Of a stretch of DNA of 64,000 nt, positions 62,779 to 64,000 are shown piece after piece; position 1 is the stretch's first letter, and each line of letters starts with the position of its first letter. Under the pieces are notes generated by a model that was given only the letters and a program-made list of their open reading frames with translations, did not search any database and was not told where the DNA came from. The translations under genes and the position numbers were made by a program. The DNA is from CALBPI01 sp045110335 (GTDB lineage: Bacteria > Pseudomonadota > Gammaproteobacteria > Steroidobacterales > Woeseiaceae): assembly GCA_045110335.1 (NCBI GenBank), contig JBGCGB010000013.1:1-64000 (forward strand). The letters run 5' to 3'.

Positions 62779-62806
62779 TTTTGGGGCCTTTTCGGCCGTT
62801 TTCAAG
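62779..62806 (-). promoter_or_regulatory. sigma-32 heat-shock promoter of htpG
   Basis: On the minus strand CTTGAAA (62806-62800), 13 bases, CCCCAAAA (62786-62779). The RpoH consensus is CTTGAAA, 13-14 bases, CCCCATNT. It lies 35 bp before the htpG start and downstream of the small genes, so htpG has its own heat-inducible start. Confidence 0.8.
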
Positions 62807-62831
62807 CGCTAGACGGCTCGAAAGGCACGGT

Positions 62832-62975
62832 TTATCCGATGAAGAGGATGAGTACCGTTAGCAAAAGGGCGGCCTTAGCCTCACGTCCTGTGAAAAATTG
62901 GCCATCGAGTAGCTGGTGCCGGAACGCAAACCAAAGGTCATCGAGCGTATCCCACCAGAGCATTGTGACTTCCAT
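62832..62975 (-). CDS. small hydrophobic-tailed protein, 47 aa
   Basis: I do not recognise this small protein. It has an aromatic N-terminal part (MLWWDTLDDLWFAFRHQLLD), then GREAK and a C-terminal hydrophobic helix (AALLLTVLILFIG). AAGGA is nine bases upstream of the ATG at 62975, in the same spacing as ordinary genes here. It follows the 53-residue gene after 16 nt. It may sit in the inner membrane. Coding status is supported by the ribosome site and composition, not by homology. Confidence 0.55.
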   Translation of the reverse strand: MEVTMLWWDTLDDLWFAFRHQLLDGQFFTGREAKAALLLTVLILFIG

Positions 62976-62991
62976 ATCGTCTGATCCTTGA

Positions 62992-63153
62992 TTATTCGAA
63001 AGGCGATTCCGCCGCGGGCACTTCGATATCGGCTCGTGTCTCGAGCGCCTTCATCGAATCGTTTTCTGCCACGGTAATAGCTTGTGCAACCCATTCCCAA
63101 CGCTCTCGCGTATCAGGGTTATCAAATGTTGCTGCAACTTCTGTAGATTTCAT
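62992..63153 (-). CDS. small acidic protein, 53 aa
   Basis: I do not recognise it. The translation from ATG 63153 begins MKSTEVAATFDNPDTRERWE, continues WVAQAITVAENDSMKALETR and ends in an acidic tail; it looks like a real folded peptide. A longer frame in another register over the same bases (62858-63100) has an unnatural composition. GAGAAG lies just upstream of the ATG, a weak ribosome site. It is the middle of three leftward small genes. Confidence 0.55.
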   Translation of the reverse strand: MKSTEVAATFDNPDTRERWEWVAQAITVAENDSMKALETRADIEVPAAESPFE

Positions 63154-63221
63154 GTACTTCTCAACCGTAATCTTGCGGCCATGGGATGCCGAGCTGGGGG
63201 GATCTTCAAAGTAATCGAGCG

Positions 63222-63446
63222 TTATTCTTTAGGCTCTTTCGCGTCGCTAACGACGCCATCTTTCCATTGCCGATAGCCCTTCCAGGTATACAACGATGGA
63301 TCGAACGATGACCGTCGTCGGCCGCGCTGCGGAGAGCGCGCCAACCAGTGGCGAAATACTTCGGTGTTCTTTGGCGCTGAAGTGGATGGAGCATCATCAA
63401 GTGGTTGCTCTTGTCCCGGCCAATCAAAATGTTTGTCGTCGTGCAT
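63222..63446 (-). CDS. small basic protein of unknown function, 74 aa
   Basis: I do not recognise this protein. It begins MHDDKHFDWPGQEQPLDDAP and contains FRHWLARSPQRGRRR and SLYTWKGYRQWKDG, an aromatic-rich motif that looks conserved. AGGAA sits six bases before the ATG at 63446; an upstream in-frame ATG (63494) has a poorer site. It is followed by the two smaller genes on the same strand and lies after two palindromes that may regulate the group. Confidence 0.6.
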   Translation of the reverse strand: MHDDKHFDWPGQEQPLDDAPSTSAPKNTEVFRHWLARSPQRGRRRSSFDPSLYTWKGYRQWKDGVVSDAKEPKE

Positions 63447-63522
63447 GTGCTGTTCCTCACGCCCGTCTTCGATGGAGGAAAGATTACGGATCAAACGACG
63501 CGATAGCGAGGAACTGTTTCAC

Positions 63523-63598
63523 AACGTCCGGGACGTTTTCAGTGCTTAAAATCACGCTCTGCGGGCCTGCGTTTTACGTAATGAATTATTACGGAAAA
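63523..63598. promoter_or_regulatory. two palindromes between ppnN and the small genes
   Basis: AACGTCC-G-GGACGTT (63523-63537) is a perfect 7-1-7 palindrome. A second, 63572-63598, has CGTAAT-GAATT-ATTACG in the centre with TTTT and AAAA outside, one mismatch in 11 pairs. Both are between ppnN and the first small gene. A TTGACA -35 box overlaps the ppnN stop (63616-63621), but a good -10 is not clear. They look like operators rather than terminators, since no T-run follows. Confidence 0.45.
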
Positions 63599-63617
63599 TC
63601 GGTACGATTTTTGTCTG

Positions 63618-64000
63618 TCAAGAATCCGTCACAACGCAAAAACTGGGCTTGTAGTCACCGCTGATTTTCATTCGGTTCTGAGCGACGAACGACCGCAGTA
63701 AATCATCCAGCAGCCCCGCAATACGTTGCGAGCCGCTTAATTCGAACGGACCATGATCCTTGACCGCTTGAACCGTTTCCTCGCGGATATTGCCAGCGAC
63801 AATGCCTGAGAACGCACGGCGAAGGTTCGCCGCCAGTTCGTGGCTGGGTAAGCCATCAGATAAATCGAGTGCTTTCATGTTGTCATGCGTCGGCAGGAAC
63901 GGACGCTGAAAATTTTCCGGCACATGTAGACGCCAATTAAAATAGAACGCATCACCATCGCGACGTCGGCGCATCTCTACCCGATCAAGACTGTCTTGCA
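63618..64000 (-). CDS. ppnN: pyrimidine/purine nucleotide monophosphate nucleosidase PpnN, C-terminal part
   Basis: Only the last 127 residues are inside the window; the frame stays open to position 64000. The segment FYFNWRLHVPENFQRPFLPT, then LPSHELAANLRRAFSGIVAG and the end RSFVAQNRMKISGDYKPSFC resemble the C-terminal DUF3412 domain of PpnN (YgdH). PpnN cleaves nucleotide 5'-monophosphates to base and ribose-5-phosphate and is regulated by (p)ppGpp. Assignment rests on the C-terminal domain alone, as the LOG-type catalytic domain is outside the window. Confidence 0.75.
   Translation of the reverse strand, partial: QDSLDRVEMRRRRDGDAFYFNWRLHVPENFQRPFLPTHDNMKALDLSDGLPSHELAANLRRAFSGIVAGNIREETVQAVKDHGPFELSGSQRIAGLLDDLLRSFVAQNRMKISGDYKPSFCVVTDS

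Noticed and set aside
62858..63100. 80-codon frame on the minus strand between htpG and the small genes
   Set aside because: It overlaps the 53- and 47-residue genes in another register, has no ribosome site and an R/S/G-rich, unlikely composition.

Overview
This window is a 64 kb piece of a gammaproteobacterial chromosome. The evidence is gene order more than any single gene. It carries tyrS, an M23 peptidase gene and anmK next to erpA, bactofilin and DUF6776 genes, a pilGHIJ-chpA-chpC cluster beside gshB, tonB, yqgE, ruvX and pyrB, and pilT/pilU followed by yggS, proC, yggT and a DUF4426 gene. These runs resemble Pseudomonas-type gammaproteobacteria, but many pieces are rearranged. I cannot name the genus. 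No phage, insertion sequence, CRISPR array or tRNA was seen; the region is core-like, dense and moderately GC-rich.

Layout. 1-855: 5' end of a 16S rRNA gene (minus strand) with leader, boxA and two tandem strong promoters. 1256-12105: tyrS, cell-wall recycling (M23 peptidase, AnmK), polyphosphate turnover (convergent ppk1 and ppx), ErpA, bactofilin, HemJ and RppH. 12148-18622: a BtuC-type permease, an FbpABC ferric iron importer behind a near-ideal Fur-controlled promoter, a diguanylate cyclase and a small Arg/His-rich secreted protein. 18749-28851: a GGT-family enzyme, PdxH, a degenerate amidohydrolase with a beta-propeller, an intergenic region that looks like a sigma-54-driven small RNA, then BtuD, a cobalamin adenosyltransferase, BtuF, AmpE/AmpD and RsmE. 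28848-38629: the Chp chemosensory system for type IV pili. 38840-46186: GshB, ApbE, TonB, YqgE, RuvX, PyrB, a PyrK-like protein, a TfoX C-terminal protein and a membrane protein. 46269-52849: three tandem PilT-family ATPases, YggS, ProC, YggT, a DUF4426 lipoprotein and an HU-like protein. 52923-64000: TerB-like protein, hydrolase, CPA1-RCK antiporter, envelope proteins, MsrB, an osmoprotectant ABC importer, HtpG with a sigma-32-type promoter, three unrecognised small genes, and the C-terminus of PpnN.

Connections. Twitching motility is the largest theme: the Chp receptor, kinase and regulators, three retraction-type ATPases and a TonB next to gshB. BtuC, BtuD, BtuF and an adenosyltransferase are spread over 14 kb and together would import and adenosylate corrinoids. 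AnmK, AmpD and AmpE handle recycled muropeptides.

The most interesting item is 23140-23384. A perfect inverted repeat, a canonical -24/-12 promoter, about 180 nt with repeated AAN triplets and a strong terminator together have the architecture of the Pseudomonas CrcZ/CrcY Hfq-Crc decoy RNAs. The genomic setting is different, and the RNA would be about half their length.
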